DNA of 64,000 nt from VAZQ01 sp963739385 (GTDB lineage: Bacteria > Pseudomonadota > Alphaproteobacteria > Rhizobiales > Xanthobacteraceae). The number at the start of each line of letters is the position of its first letter. The first letter of the stretch is position 1. Shown piece by piece: positions 24,872-33,417 of the stretch. The DNA is taken from contig CAVUAI010000028.1 of NCBI GenBank assembly GCA_963739385.1, forward strand, positions 62,001 through 126,000, given 5' to 3'. The notes under the pieces were generated by a model, which was given only the letters and a program-made list of their open reading frames with translations, was not told the origin of the DNA and did no database searches. The position numbers and the translations under genes are program-made.

Positions 24872-25640
24872 TTATGGCGCGGTGCTCAGCCGGCGTACCT
24901 GGGTGGCGGAGATCGCTTCGGTCGTCTCGTCGAGAACGATGCGCTCGACCGTGTAGCCCACATCGCGGCCGTAGAACACGTTGGTGATGTTGGGCAGCGG
25001 AACCACCACGAAGCGGCCGGCATGGGCCGACAGCGCGGCCTCGATGCGCTGTTTGACGGCAAAGAACGGCAACGGATTTTTCTCGTCGATCCCGTGCGTA
25101 TCGCGCACGGCGATGCAGACCTGGCCGACGCGACGCAGACCCTCCTCGATCAGGCGCTGATGCCCGGGGTGGAACGGCTGATAGCGTCCGAGGAACAACG
25201 CCGTCGGCTTCTGCGGATCGAATGCCGGACGCAGCCGGGCCAGCGCCTGCTCGGCCCAGTATTGCGGGGTGCCTTCGGCGCCGACGCGAAGGTCGACGCG
25301 TTCGGGCGCGACGAACATCCGGTTGGTGTCCTCGAAGCGGCCTGCAGGGATACGGTCGAGCCAGATCGTGAAGGCGTCGCCGAAAGCAGCGCGCGTCTCT
25401 TGGGTCGGGCAAATGAAATCCGCGATGACCGTGCCGCCCGCCTCGACGACCCGATCGCACATCCACCCCATGCGGCGCGCATGCTCGATCCGGTCGGCGT
25501 GGCTGAAGCCGAGATCACGGGAAAGATTCGCACGCACGGCGTCGGCGTTGAACACGACCGCGTTGATCAGCGGCGCGAGCGCCGTGAGCCAGCGTGGTCT
25601 TGCCCGCTCCTGGGAGGCCCATGATCAGGATCTTGCGCAT
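24872..25640 (-). CDS. Bifunctional APS kinase / cytidylyltransferase-like (NMNAT-type) protein, frameshifted near the start
   Basis: The start ATG at 25640 opens a P-loop kinase domain, MRKILIMGLPGAGKTTL. One extra G near 25587 shifts the frame; corrected it runs LTALAPLINAVVFNADAVRA, NLSRDLGFSHADRIEHARRM and on through EAGGTVIADFICPTQETRAA, the APS kinase layout. A second domain begins LFLGRYQPFHPGHQRLIEEG, a nucleotidyltransferase HxGH-type motif (HPGH), and includes the motif-like end EAISATQVRRL. The kinase would make PAPS or act on a related nucleotide; the second domain adenylylates or cytidylylates a small phosphate. If the shift is real, only the part from about 25555 is translated. 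Confidence 0.72.
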
Positions 25641-26057
25641 CAATGTTCCTCTCGGAATGGTCCAGGCGCGTTCAGGGAAACGATGCCCGCCGCCAGCTCG
25701 CGCTTGGGCTCGCAGCGCAGGGAGTGGAGCCGATTCCCAGTTTCCAGGCAATTCCACGCGAGCATGCGAGTTCGCACGCGATGCGGCGAAGGAGCCCTGA
25801 TTCGCAGCAAACCGTCCAGACTCGCTCGCGCCTCATGCGATTTCAACCGATTGTACCCTCTCGCAGCAAACGTTATCGACCGCCCGCCATGGGAGCAATG
25901 GAAGGATCGCGTCAGGATGACCCTTTTCGCCAGCGCGGCCAAGGCAGTGGGGCGGAATTTTGCGGTGTCCCGTGCCATAACCGCTATGATGTGGTCGAGA
26001 TCGAACTGTTGAGAAACGGCAGGAGCGATCACCCCTCACAGGGGCGACTGGTCAAGC
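25641..26057. other. Intergenic region between divergent genes
   Basis: About 415 bases between the APS kinase fusion (minus) and the CMD-like gene (plus). Long open frames cross it but lack start signals. Presumed promoters could not be assigned. Confidence 0.4.
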
Positions 26058-26486
26058 ATGATCATGCAATCATCTCCTCGCAACTTCATCGGTTACCTAA
26101 CCCGCCGGGCGATAGTCGGCCTCGGCCTGTCCGGAGCAATATTGAGCCTCTGTCCGATCCGGAACATGAGTGCCCAGACTCGCACGCCGCTGGCGCGCAA
26201 GGCCGGCCTGTCGGAGGCCATCATCAGCGACATCCGCGACGGCAAGCGCCCGTCGACGTTGCAGCCGGACGAAGCCGTCGTGTACGACTTTGTCACCGAG
26301 CTTCTGCACAAAAGGCAGCTTTCGGACGAGACCTTTGCGCGGGCGAAGCAAATTCTGGGAGATCAGCAAGTGCTGGATCTCGCCGCCGTCACCGGCTTCT
26401 ACGTGATGGTGTCGGCCGTGATCGCCGTTGGACGGGTGGGTATTCCCAACGGCGCCGCCGCGCCGATGCCTGCCCTGGTCAAATGA
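26058..26486 (+). CDS. Carboxymuconolactone-decarboxylase-like protein, partial domain
   Basis: 142 residues. The C-terminal half matches the AhpD/CMD family: KAGLSEAIISDIRDGKRPST, DEAVVYDFVTELLHKRQLSD, FARAKQILGDQQVLDLAAVT and GFYVMVSAVIAVGRVGIP. The family's usual N-terminal helices, including those before the HAR(I/L)A motif, are missing. They are replaced by about 50 residues with a hydrophobic stretch (AIVGLGLSGAILSLCP) that looks like a signal sequence. It lacks the CxxC pair of AhpD. The stop overlaps the next ATG (ATGA), so it is translationally coupled to the oxidoreductase. Confidence 0.65.
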   Translation: MIMQSSPRNFIGYLTRRAIVGLGLSGAILSLCPIRNMSAQTRTPLARKAGLSEAIISDIRDGKRPSTLQPDEAVVYDFVTELLHKRQLSDETFARAKQILGDQQVLDLAAVTGFYVMVSAVIAVGRVGIPNGAAAPMPALVK

Positions 26487-27589
26487 CGCAAGTGTCAAAG
26501 ACTGTACGGGCGCGCGGGATCGGGCTCGGCATCATCGGGTCCGGCCGCATCGGTGCGTTGCGCGCGCGCCTCGCCGCCGGCCACTCGGCCGTCACCAGCA
26601 TCGCGGTTTCAGATCTGGACTCCGCCAATGCGGAGAAGCTTGCGACGTTGGTCAGCGGCCGCTCACACGGCGACGACAATCTGGCGGTTATCGAGGATCC
26701 GGAGGTGACCGCCGTGATCGTCTCGACCAGCGAGGGCGAGCACCTCGCTCCCATGCTGGCCGCGATCGAGCGCGGCAAGCCGGTGCTGGTCGAAAAGCCC
26801 ATCGCACTCACCGTGCGCGAGGCCGACCAGGTGTTGGACGCGCTCAAGCGCTTCGGCGGCGATCTGCGCGTCGGCTACAGCCGGCGCTACAAAGAACGCT
26901 ACCAGATTGCCAAGGAGCAGGTCCTGAAAGGTCGCGTCGGCACGCTCACCGGGGGCGCGGCGCGGGTGTTCAATTCGCGCTCGCAGGCGCTGGCGATGCT
27001 CAGCCGCAATCCGCACGCCACGCCGGTGGTCGATGCGCTGACCTACTATGTCGACTTGATGAACTGGCTGTTCGAGGGCCGCAAGCTGGTCGAGCTCTAT
27101 GCGCGCGGCCAGACCGGGGTGCTGAAAGAAGCCGGCTACGACGTGCCGGACGTGAGCTATTCGGTGCTGACCTATGACGACGGCGCGGTCGTCAACCTCG
27201 GCGTCAGCTATGCGCTTCCTGAAAAATACCCCGCGCTCGGACATGCCGCCAGGGTCGAGGTGCTCGGCACCGGCGGCGTCATGATCCTGGACGACGATCA
27301 CACCGACCAATTGATGTACAGCGAGACCGGCGTGCCACACGTCTACCTGCCCGACCATGTCGTCAACATGGTGTTCCTGCAGAGCGGGACGCCGGGCGAC
27401 TGGGCGCTGGGAGAATTCTGGGGACCGATAGCGAACGAAACGCGGGCCTGGCTGGACCACCTCGCGACCGGCCGCCCCTGCATGCTGGCGACGCCGCACG
27501 ACGCGCGCGCCACGCTGGAGGCGACGTTGGCGATCGAACACTCGATGCGAACCGGCATGCCGGTCACGCTGCCCTTGCGAGCCGGATAG
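26483..27589 (+). CDS. Gfo/Idh/MocA family NAD(P)-dependent oxidoreductase
   Basis: 368 residues. The N-terminal Rossmann fold shows LGIIGSGRIGALRARLAAGH; the family EKP motif is GKPVLVEKPIALTV with the catalytic Lys; the C-terminal domain shows VGYSRRYKERYQIAKEQVLK and NPHATPVVDALTYYVDLMNW with the His/Asp region. Such enzymes oxidise inositols or sugars, or reduce keto groups. ATG 26483 overlaps the CMD-like stop by four bases; a Bug binding-protein gene follows after 40 bases. The substrate is not clear. The frame is open far upstream but only this start gives a family-length protein. Confidence 0.88.
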   Translation: MTQVSKTVRARGIGLGIIGSGRIGALRARLAAGHSAVTSIAVSDLDSANAEKLATLVSGRSHGDDNLAVIEDPEVTAVIVSTSEGEHLAPMLAAIERGKPVLVEKPIALTVREADQVLDALKRFGGDLRVGYSRRYKERYQIAKEQVLKGRVGTLTGGAARVFNSRSQALAMLSRNPHATPVVDALTYYVDLMNWLFEGRKLVELYARGQTGVLKEAGYDVPDVSYSVLTYDDGAVVNLGVSYALPEKYPALGHAARVEVLGTGGVMILDDDHTDQLMYSETGVPHVYLPDHVVNMVFLQSGTPGDWALGEFWGPIANETRAWLDHLATGRPCMLATPHDARATLEATLAIEHSMRTGMPVTLPLRAG

Positions 27590-27629
27590 AGCCCACCGCT
27601 GAACGGCGGCGTACAAAGGGGAGACGATC

Positions 27630-28634
27630 GTGGCTGATAGTCGTTGGCCTACACGCCGTGCCGCGCTGCGGGCGACCGGCGCGCTCGCGATCGGCGCAGC
27701 CGGCGTGAGCGCGTTCGGCCGCTCCACTGCGGCCGCCGCATATCCCGATCGTCCGGTACGGATCGTGGTGCCGTTCGCGGCGGGCGGCCCCAGCGATCTG
27801 ACGGCCCGGCTCATGAGCGGGAAGCTGGCCGAGGCGCTCGGCCAGACGTTCTTCGTGGAGAACCGCGCCGGCGCGGGCAGCAACCTCGGCACCGCCGCGG
27901 TCGCGCGCGCCGCTCCGGATGGCTACACGCTGCTGGTGACGTCCAGCGCCTTCGTGGTCAATCCGGGGCTTTACAAGCAGGTGCCGTACGACCCGGTCAA
28001 GGACTTCGCCCCGATCACCGAGCTGGACACGTCGCCCAACGTGTTCATCGCGACGCCCGCCTCCGGGATCACATCGATCAAGGAACTGGTGGCGCGCGCG
28101 AAGGCCAAGCCCGACGAGCTGAGCTACGCGAGCGCCGGCATCGGAACCACGCCGCATCTGGCGGGCGAGCTGTTGAAGATCGCGGCCGGCATCAACGTCA
28201 CGCACATTCCGTATCAGGGGGCAGGTCCCGCCATGCAGAGCGTACTGAGCGGCACCGTGCCGCTGATGTGCGCCTCGCTGCCGGGCGCCCATCCGAGCAT
28301 CATGAACGGGGCCGTGCGCGCACTCGCCGTCACCGGGGCGGAACGCTGGTACGACATGCCCGAGGTGCCGACCATGCTGGAGCTGGGCTTTGCCGGCTTC
28401 GTGTCCGAGACGTTCCATGGCATGCTGGCGCCCGCCGGCACGCCGCCGGAGATCGTCGATCGCCTGGCCGCGGTATCGATGGACAGCCTGAGGCAGCCGG
28501 AATTCCACGAGAAGCTGCGCACACTCGGCTTCGAGGTGATCGGCAAAGGCCCGGACGCCATGCGCCGCCGCATCGCCGATGAGGTCCCGCGTTATCGCGA
28601 TCTCATCGCCAAGGCGGGGATAGAGCGGGTGTAG
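27630..28634 (+). CDS. Bug/TctC family tripartite tricarboxylate transporter binding protein
   Basis: 334 residues. GTG start at 27630 with GGGGAG seven bases before it. A signal peptide with a twin-arginine-like start (RWPTRRAALRATGALAIGAA) is followed by YPDRPVRIVVPFAAGGPSDL, the first Bug binding loop. NRAGAGSNLGTAAVARAAPD, DPVKDFAPITELDTSPNVFI and HIPYQGAGPAMQSVLSG follow. These periplasmic proteins bind organic acids or other small molecules. No TctA/TctB membrane genes are near, which is usual for this expanded family. Probably co-transcribed with the oxidoreductase. Confidence 0.9.
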   Translation: MADSRWPTRRAALRATGALAIGAAGVSAFGRSTAAAAYPDRPVRIVVPFAAGGPSDLTARLMSGKLAEALGQTFFVENRAGAGSNLGTAAVARAAPDGYTLLVTSSAFVVNPGLYKQVPYDPVKDFAPITELDTSPNVFIATPASGITSIKELVARAKAKPDELSYASAGIGTTPHLAGELLKIAAGINVTHIPYQGAGPAMQSVLSGTVPLMCASLPGAHPSIMNGAVRALAVTGAERWYDMPEVPTMLELGFAGFVSETFHGMLAPAGTPPEIVDRLAAVSMDSLRQPEFHEKLRTLGFEVIGKGPDAMRRRIADEVPRYRDLIAKAGIERV

Positions 28635-28674
28635 CTGCTTTCGGAACCCCCACATCATTTGCCGACGACCGAGA

Positions 28675-28697
28675 CTCGCGCGACCGGCACGCGCGAG
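28675..28697. terminator. Perfect GC hairpin between convergent genes
   Basis: CTCGCGCG-N7-CGCGCGAG, eight perfect base pairs, 40 bases after the Bug gene and 160 bases from the end of the convergent Rieske gene. No T run follows, so terminator function is only likely. Confidence 0.45.
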
Positions 28698-28854
28698 GCC
28701 TAGCGGGAGAACAAATCCGCGCGGCAGACCGGCGGAGCGTCTACTAAATAATGGCGATTACATCCGTTAAATCAAAGGTTTACCGAGTAGCACGAATGAT
28801 CCCGCAAGTCGTCTCACAAGGGTGCCTTCGTCATGGCGCGCTCTCGTCGCAGCG

Positions 28855-30654
28855 CTATCGATCGCTAACGGCAAGGTCACTGGCGCTCGCTTCCTGATGA
28901 AGCTCCCCGCCCCGCATGAGCCGCCGGGCGATATCGGCGGTCTGTAATCCGGCACGCTCGGTGGGCGAATGGGCGGCAAGATAGCGGGCCACCGCGATCA
29001 GGATGTGGCGGCCCTCGGCGGTACCGCCCCACTCCTCGAACTGGCGCACGCCGGCCTCCAGCATCTGATAGGCGTGAAAACCCGCGTCCTCGCGCAACAG
29101 CACCTGTCCCAGCGTCGCGATAAGCGCCCGCGGCGGGTGGCCGAGCGTGAGATGGCGTGCCACCAGACGCGCCGCGAGGTCGACCTGCCGCTGCCGGTCG
29201 AACGCGTCGAGCAAAGCGGCTCGGAGCGCATCGAGATCGGTGGGCAGATCGTCGAGCAGGTCGCCGTCGCCGGGGATGCGGGCGGGCGGCACATTCAGAT
29301 AGCGGGCAAGGTAGAGTGCCATGGAGCCGTGCACGATGCTGCGTGCGGCCGCGGCGCAGCCGTCCGAGTCGACGACGCCGATCCGCTTTACCATCTGATG
29401 AACGGCATTGGCATAGGTGAAAACGTGGTGGGCGGTCTCCCAGTCCGAGTGCTCGTTGGCGCTGCCGAAGTGAGCCACCCTGAGAGCAGCCGCGTAGACA
29501 AGGGAACGGCCAAGGTCGCTGGGAGCCGCCCCGGCTCGTACTGCCGCTTTGAGAGCATCCATGATCGCAGCCGGGTCATCGCCGAGGAGCGTGCGGGCGA
29601 GCGCCGCATGATCCGACCAGCGCTCCCCGCCTCGGCCGGCCGCGAACAGGCCCGGCAGCTCTGTTGCTGTCGCCTGGCACAGGGCGATGAGATCCGCCGG
29701 CTGACGCCAAGCGGTCGATTCCTCGGCGCCGCGCGCGGCAACCATCTGACCGACCACGGTGGGCAACACGGCAGGAGCGTGTTCCCAGCCGATCAGGTCA
29801 AGACACTCGAACGCCTTATTGATGAAGTCGAGTGAGTGCCCGGTATCGGCGAAGGCGCGATCCGTCTCAGCCGTAAGCAAGAGATTGGCGAGCTCGGCCG
29901 GCGCAGCCCCGCTCGCGATGGCCGTGAGCACGGTGCGCTCGGCCGCCTCTCGATGGCGTACGGCCGTCCAGCGCCGCAGCCACCGGCTGATGGCGGCAAG
30001 ATCGGGACGACTCGCGAGGGGCGCACGCTCTTGACGCGGAGCTTGTCCGTCGCAGTCAGCCGCTACCCGGCGGGCGCCGTGGAACAGCGCAAGATAGGTC
30101 TCCTCCTCCGGCAGCATGGGTAGAAGGTTTGCGAGCGCGGTAAGAATGGTCAGACCCACGCCCCAGCCGTCACGGTTGCGCGCGCCGAACAACACGATCT
30201 GGCGGACGGCGTCCGCCGGCGGCACGCCGGTGGCAAGCTGGCCCTGCACCGCCTTGGCGATGACAAGACCGAGGTCGTGGGCAAGTCCATCGTGGAGCCG
30301 TCGGCGCCAATGCGCCGTCGGATCGGCATAGCCGAACGTGGGCTTCACCCATACTTGCAGGTCGCGCACTTCGACGGGACAGGTCGGCACGTCGTCGGCC
30401 CACAGATCGAAGGTGCAGCCGCTTGCGAGATCGAAGCGAGCGTGGTGCCAGTGGCAGGTCAGGATGCCATCCTCGACGCTGCCGCGGTCGAGCGGAAACC
30501 CCATGTGTGGACAGCGATTGTCGAGCGCGAAGACGCGCCCGTGGTCGTGAATTACGAGGATCGGACGATGCGCGCCGCGCACGAGGAGCCGCCCCTTGGC
30601 CTTCAGCTCCTCGAGGCTGCCTGCGCGGACGAAGCTCGTGATCGGACTATTCAT
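28855..30654 (-). CDS. Large protein with N-terminal Rieske [2Fe-2S] domain
   Basis: About 599 residues from ATG 30654 (MNSPITSFVRAGSLEELKAK). Residues 1-105 form a Rieske domain of the ferredoxin type: cluster ligands in CPHMGFPLDRG and CHWHHARFD (CxH...CxxH). The remaining 490 residues are alpha-helical and unlike a ring-hydroxylating dioxygenase domain: GWGVGLTILTALANLLPMLP, HSLDFINKAFECLDLIGWEH, YANAVHQMVKRIGVVDSDG and HILIAVARYLAAHSPTERAG. I cannot name this part. Probably a cytosolic electron-transfer oxidase or oxygenase component. Confidence 0.75.
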   Translation of the reverse strand: MNSPITSFVRAGSLEELKAKGRLLVRGAHRPILVIHDHGRVFALDNRCPHMGFPLDRGSVEDGILTCHWHHARFDLASGCTFDLWADDVPTCPVEVRDLQVWVKPTFGYADPTAHWRRRLHDGLAHDLGLVIAKAVQGQLATGVPPADAVRQIVLFGARNRDGWGVGLTILTALANLLPMLPEEETYLALFHGARRVAADCDGQAPRQERAPLASRPDLAAISRWLRRWTAVRHREAAERTVLTAIASGAAPAELANLLLTAETDRAFADTGHSLDFINKAFECLDLIGWEHAPAVLPTVVGQMVAARGAEESTAWRQPADLIALCQATATELPGLFAAGRGGERWSDHAALARTLLGDDPAAIMDALKAAVRAGAAPSDLGRSLVYAAALRVAHFGSANEHSDWETAHHVFTYANAVHQMVKRIGVVDSDGCAAAARSIVHGSMALYLARYLNVPPARIPGDGDLLDDLPTDLDALRAALLDAFDRQRQVDLAARLVARHLTLGHPPRALIATLGQVLLREDAGFHAYQMLEAGVRQFEEWGGTAEGRHILIAVARYLAAHSPTERAGLQTADIARRLMRGGELHQEASASDLAVSDR

Positions 30655-31167
30655 CGGCGAACCTGTCCGGCAATCGTCCCTTAGGCGGCCCTGAACGGGC
30701 CTGCACTTTAAGGTGTTGCCGGGATAAACGGCCTTCCGGGTATCAGCATGGCCCTCTTTGGCCACCCCGCCAAGACCGATCAGACGCGACGGCGCCCCAG
30801 GAGATCATGTTCTTTGAGGATTGGAGATAAGCGTCATGGAATTGTAAACGCCTCTCCGAATGCATCGACAAGGTGAAGGCTTGAGATGCCGTTGAGTCCG
30901 CACTGCACTCAGGGGCCAAATAGCAAGTGGTTGTTGGTGCACATTATTTTGGACTATTGCGGGTTGCACGCGAAACGGGGCATTCGCTGCGTCTCCCTTT
31001 GTCTGCCCGTCTTGAGTACGACAACAAAGGTCCGGATCTGGGTCGGCGCAGCTGCACGCTTTCGGATATACGGTGTTCGTACGCTCCGTATAGGTCTGCA
31101 ATGGCCGCATGCCACGCGCGGTGTTACCATTCACACTGGCGTCGGGCCGACCTCAACGGAGATGACC
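30655..31167. other. Intergenic region upstream of the Liv operon
   Basis: About 510 bases between the divergent Rieske and livJ-like genes. The livJ frame is open through part of it but without protein-like composition. It should carry the promoter of the 31-37 kb operon; no operator was recognised. Confidence 0.4.
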
Positions 31168-32442
31168 ATGCAAACTGCGTTCAAACTGTCGACCCTGGCC
31201 GCAGCGGGCCTTGCGTTGCTCGCGAGCCTTGCAACTGCCGGCGCCCAGGAGCCGATCCGGATCGGTGTCCTGCAGCCGATGACCGGCCCAGCGACCAAGA
31301 ATGGCATCGAGAATTTCACGGCGATGCAGATCGCGCGCGATCTGATCAACGAGCGGGGCGGAGTGAACGGCCGCAAGGTCGACCTCATGCTCGCCGATAT
31401 CCCGACGCCGACCGCCGCGGTCAGCGAGACGGAGCGGCTCATCACCAAGGAGGGCGTGAAGATCACCCTCGGCTCGGGGGTATCGCAACTCGCGATTCCC
31501 GTCAGCCAGACCGCCGAGCGCCATGGCGTCTTCCACTGGGAAACCGCGGGCGCCGCCGACATCATCACCAAACGCGGCTTCAAGTATACATTCCAGGTCG
31601 GCCCGGCGGCGTATCGGTATAGCCAGGCGGCTGTCGACATCGTGATCGAGCAGTTCGCCGGCAAACTCGGCAAATCGCCCGGCGACCTGCGGGTCGCGCT
31701 GCTGTGGGAGAACCGCGCCTTCGGCAAGTCGGTCGGCGACGGCGTGCGAGCCTATGCGCAACAGAAAGGGCTCAAGCTCATCTATGACGAAGGCTACGAT
31801 CAGACCCTGACCGACATGACGCCGATCGTGCAGAAACTCAAGGATGTAAAGCCGGACGTTCTGCTCGCAATTTCGTTCCCCAACGACGCCATACTGTTTC
31901 AGCGCAAGGCCAAGGAGCTCGACTTCAACGTCGGAGCGCTGGTCGGAGTCAGTGCCGGCTATTCCAATCCCGATCTGCGCAACTCCATCGGCGACATGGT
32001 GAACGGGATATTCGTGTCGGATTTTGCCGCCAAGGTGAACCCGAAGGCGCTGCTGCCGGAGACGGTCAAGATCGCGGACGAATTCTTCAAGCGCTACGAC
32101 GACAAGATGAAGCGCCCGCCGGCGGGCCACGCGTCCTCGAGCTTCTCGGCCACCTGGGCCCTGTTCACCGAGGTCCTGCCCAAGGCAAAGGCCATCGAGC
32201 CTGCCGAACTGCGCGAGATCGCGCTCAAGCTCGACCTGCCGCCCGGCGCGCTCGCCAACGGCAGCGGCATCAAATTCACCAACAACGACTGGCCCACGGA
32301 CCCGAAGGATGCGGGGCAGAACCTGCGCGCCTCGATCGGCGTCTGGCAATGGCAGAAGTCCGGCAACAACCAGGTGTTCCCGATCAATCTCGCCACGCAC
32401 GACATGGTGATGGTGCCGATGCCGTCCTGGAGCCAGCGGTGA
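31168..32442 (+). CDS. livJ: Branched-chain-type ABC transporter substrate-binding protein
   Basis: About 424 residues, starting MQTAFKLSTLAAAGLALLAS with a signal peptide cut near AGAQEP. The periplasmic binding protein type 1 fold is seen in IRIGVLQPMTGPATKNGIEN, INERGGVNGRKVDLMLADIP and LGSGVSQLAIPVSQTAERHG. GGAG lies six bases before ATG 31168; ATG 31162 is an alternative. It heads a complete Liv-type operon followed by two hydrolytic enzymes, so the ligand is probably an amide or other nitrogenous compound rather than leucine; this is inference. The symbol marks the transporter role only. Confidence 0.9.
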   Translation: MQTAFKLSTLAAAGLALLASLATAGAQEPIRIGVLQPMTGPATKNGIENFTAMQIARDLINERGGVNGRKVDLMLADIPTPTAAVSETERLITKEGVKITLGSGVSQLAIPVSQTAERHGVFHWETAGAADIITKRGFKYTFQVGPAAYRYSQAAVDIVIEQFAGKLGKSPGDLRVALLWENRAFGKSVGDGVRAYAQQKGLKLIYDEGYDQTLTDMTPIVQKLKDVKPDVLLAISFPNDAILFQRKAKELDFNVGALVGVSAGYSNPDLRNSIGDMVNGIFVSDFAAKVNPKALLPETVKIADEFFKRYDDKMKRPPAGHASSSFSATWALFTEVLPKAKAIEPAELREIALKLDLPPGALANGSGIKFTNNDWPTDPKDAGQNLRASIGVWQWQKSGNNQVFPINLATHDMVMVPMPSWSQR

Positions 32443-32522
32443 CGTGAGAAAGGCGGTGCGGGCCATCCACCCGCGTCCACACCGCAACGCATGCGACGCG
32501 TGACGTCTTCCCGTTGCGCACG

Positions 32523-33410
32523 ATGACGACCGTCGGCCAGCTCATTTTTTCCGGCTTGCTCATCGGCAGCATCTACGCGCTGATGAGCATGGGCCTGACG
32601 CTCATCTTCGGCGTCCTGCGCATCGTGAACTTTGCCCACGGCGAGTTCCTGATGATCGCGATGTACGGCGCCTGGGCCATGACCCGCTATCTCGGCCTCA
32701 ACCCGTACATCGCGGTCGTCGCCATCGTGCCCGCCATGTTCCTGTTCGGGGGCCTGATCTACCGGCTGGTCATCAGTCCGGGGCTCGACAAGCCTCATCT
32801 CGTGGTGGTCTTCGCCACGATGGGGCTTGCGATCCTGATGCAGAACGTCGCCTTGATGCTGTTCTCGGCGGACCTGTTCGATGTGCCGCCCCTGCTGGGC
32901 GGCCGATCCTTCACGATCGGTCCGTTCTACGCCAAGCCCGAATTGCTGATCGGATTTGCCGCCGCAGTCGCCTGCACGATTGCACTCCGCTTCATGCTGC
33001 AAGCAACCTATCTGGGCAAGGCCATCCGCGCGACCGTGCAGGACGGCGAAGCCGCGATGCTGATGGGCATCCCGGTCCCGCGCATTTTCCTCATCACATT
33101 TGCCGGAGGCTCGGCGCTAGTCGGTCTTGCCGCCTGCATGATGATGCCGCTGTTTTCGGTTTTCCCGACCGTAGGGCTCAATTTCGTCCTGATCGCCTTC
33201 GTCATCGTTGTGCTCGGCGGCATGGGCAGCGTCGAGGGCGCGCTGATCGGAGGAATCTGCATCGGCATCGTGCAGTCGCTCAGCAGCTATTACGTCGCGC
33301 CGGCCTATGGGCAGATGTTCTTCTTCATCCTGTTCCTGCTGGTCATGGTCTTCCGGCCGGCGGGACTGCTCGGCCGCAAGGGCGAGGCCACCATCGGCAT
33401 CAACGACTAG
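32523..33410 (+). CDS. livH: Liv-type ABC permease 1
   Basis: About 295 residues with eight or so membrane spans, of the LivH family. Typical segments: GLLIGSIYALMSMGLTLIFG, LRIVNFAHGEFLMIAMYGAW, KAIRATVQDGEAAMLMGIPV (the coupling loop to the ATPases) and VVLGGMGSVEGALIGGICIG. ATG 32523 lies 80 bases after the binding-protein gene. The permease gene for the partner subunit follows after seven bases. Confidence 0.92.
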   Translation: MTTVGQLIFSGLLIGSIYALMSMGLTLIFGVLRIVNFAHGEFLMIAMYGAWAMTRYLGLNPYIAVVAIVPAMFLFGGLIYRLVISPGLDKPHLVVVFATMGLAILMQNVALMLFSADLFDVPPLLGGRSFTIGPFYAKPELLIGFAAAVACTIALRFMLQATYLGKAIRATVQDGEAAMLMGIPVPRIFLITFAGGSALVGLAACMMMPLFSVFPTVGLNFVLIAFVIVVLGGMGSVEGALIGGICIGIVQSLSSYYVAPAYGQMFFFILFLLVMVFRPAGLLGRKGEATIGIND

Positions 33411-33417
33411 GACGCAA

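Noticed and set aside
28855..30765. Rieske protein starting at 30765
   Set aside because: The first 37 residues are not domain-like; ATG 30654 gives a normal Rieske start.
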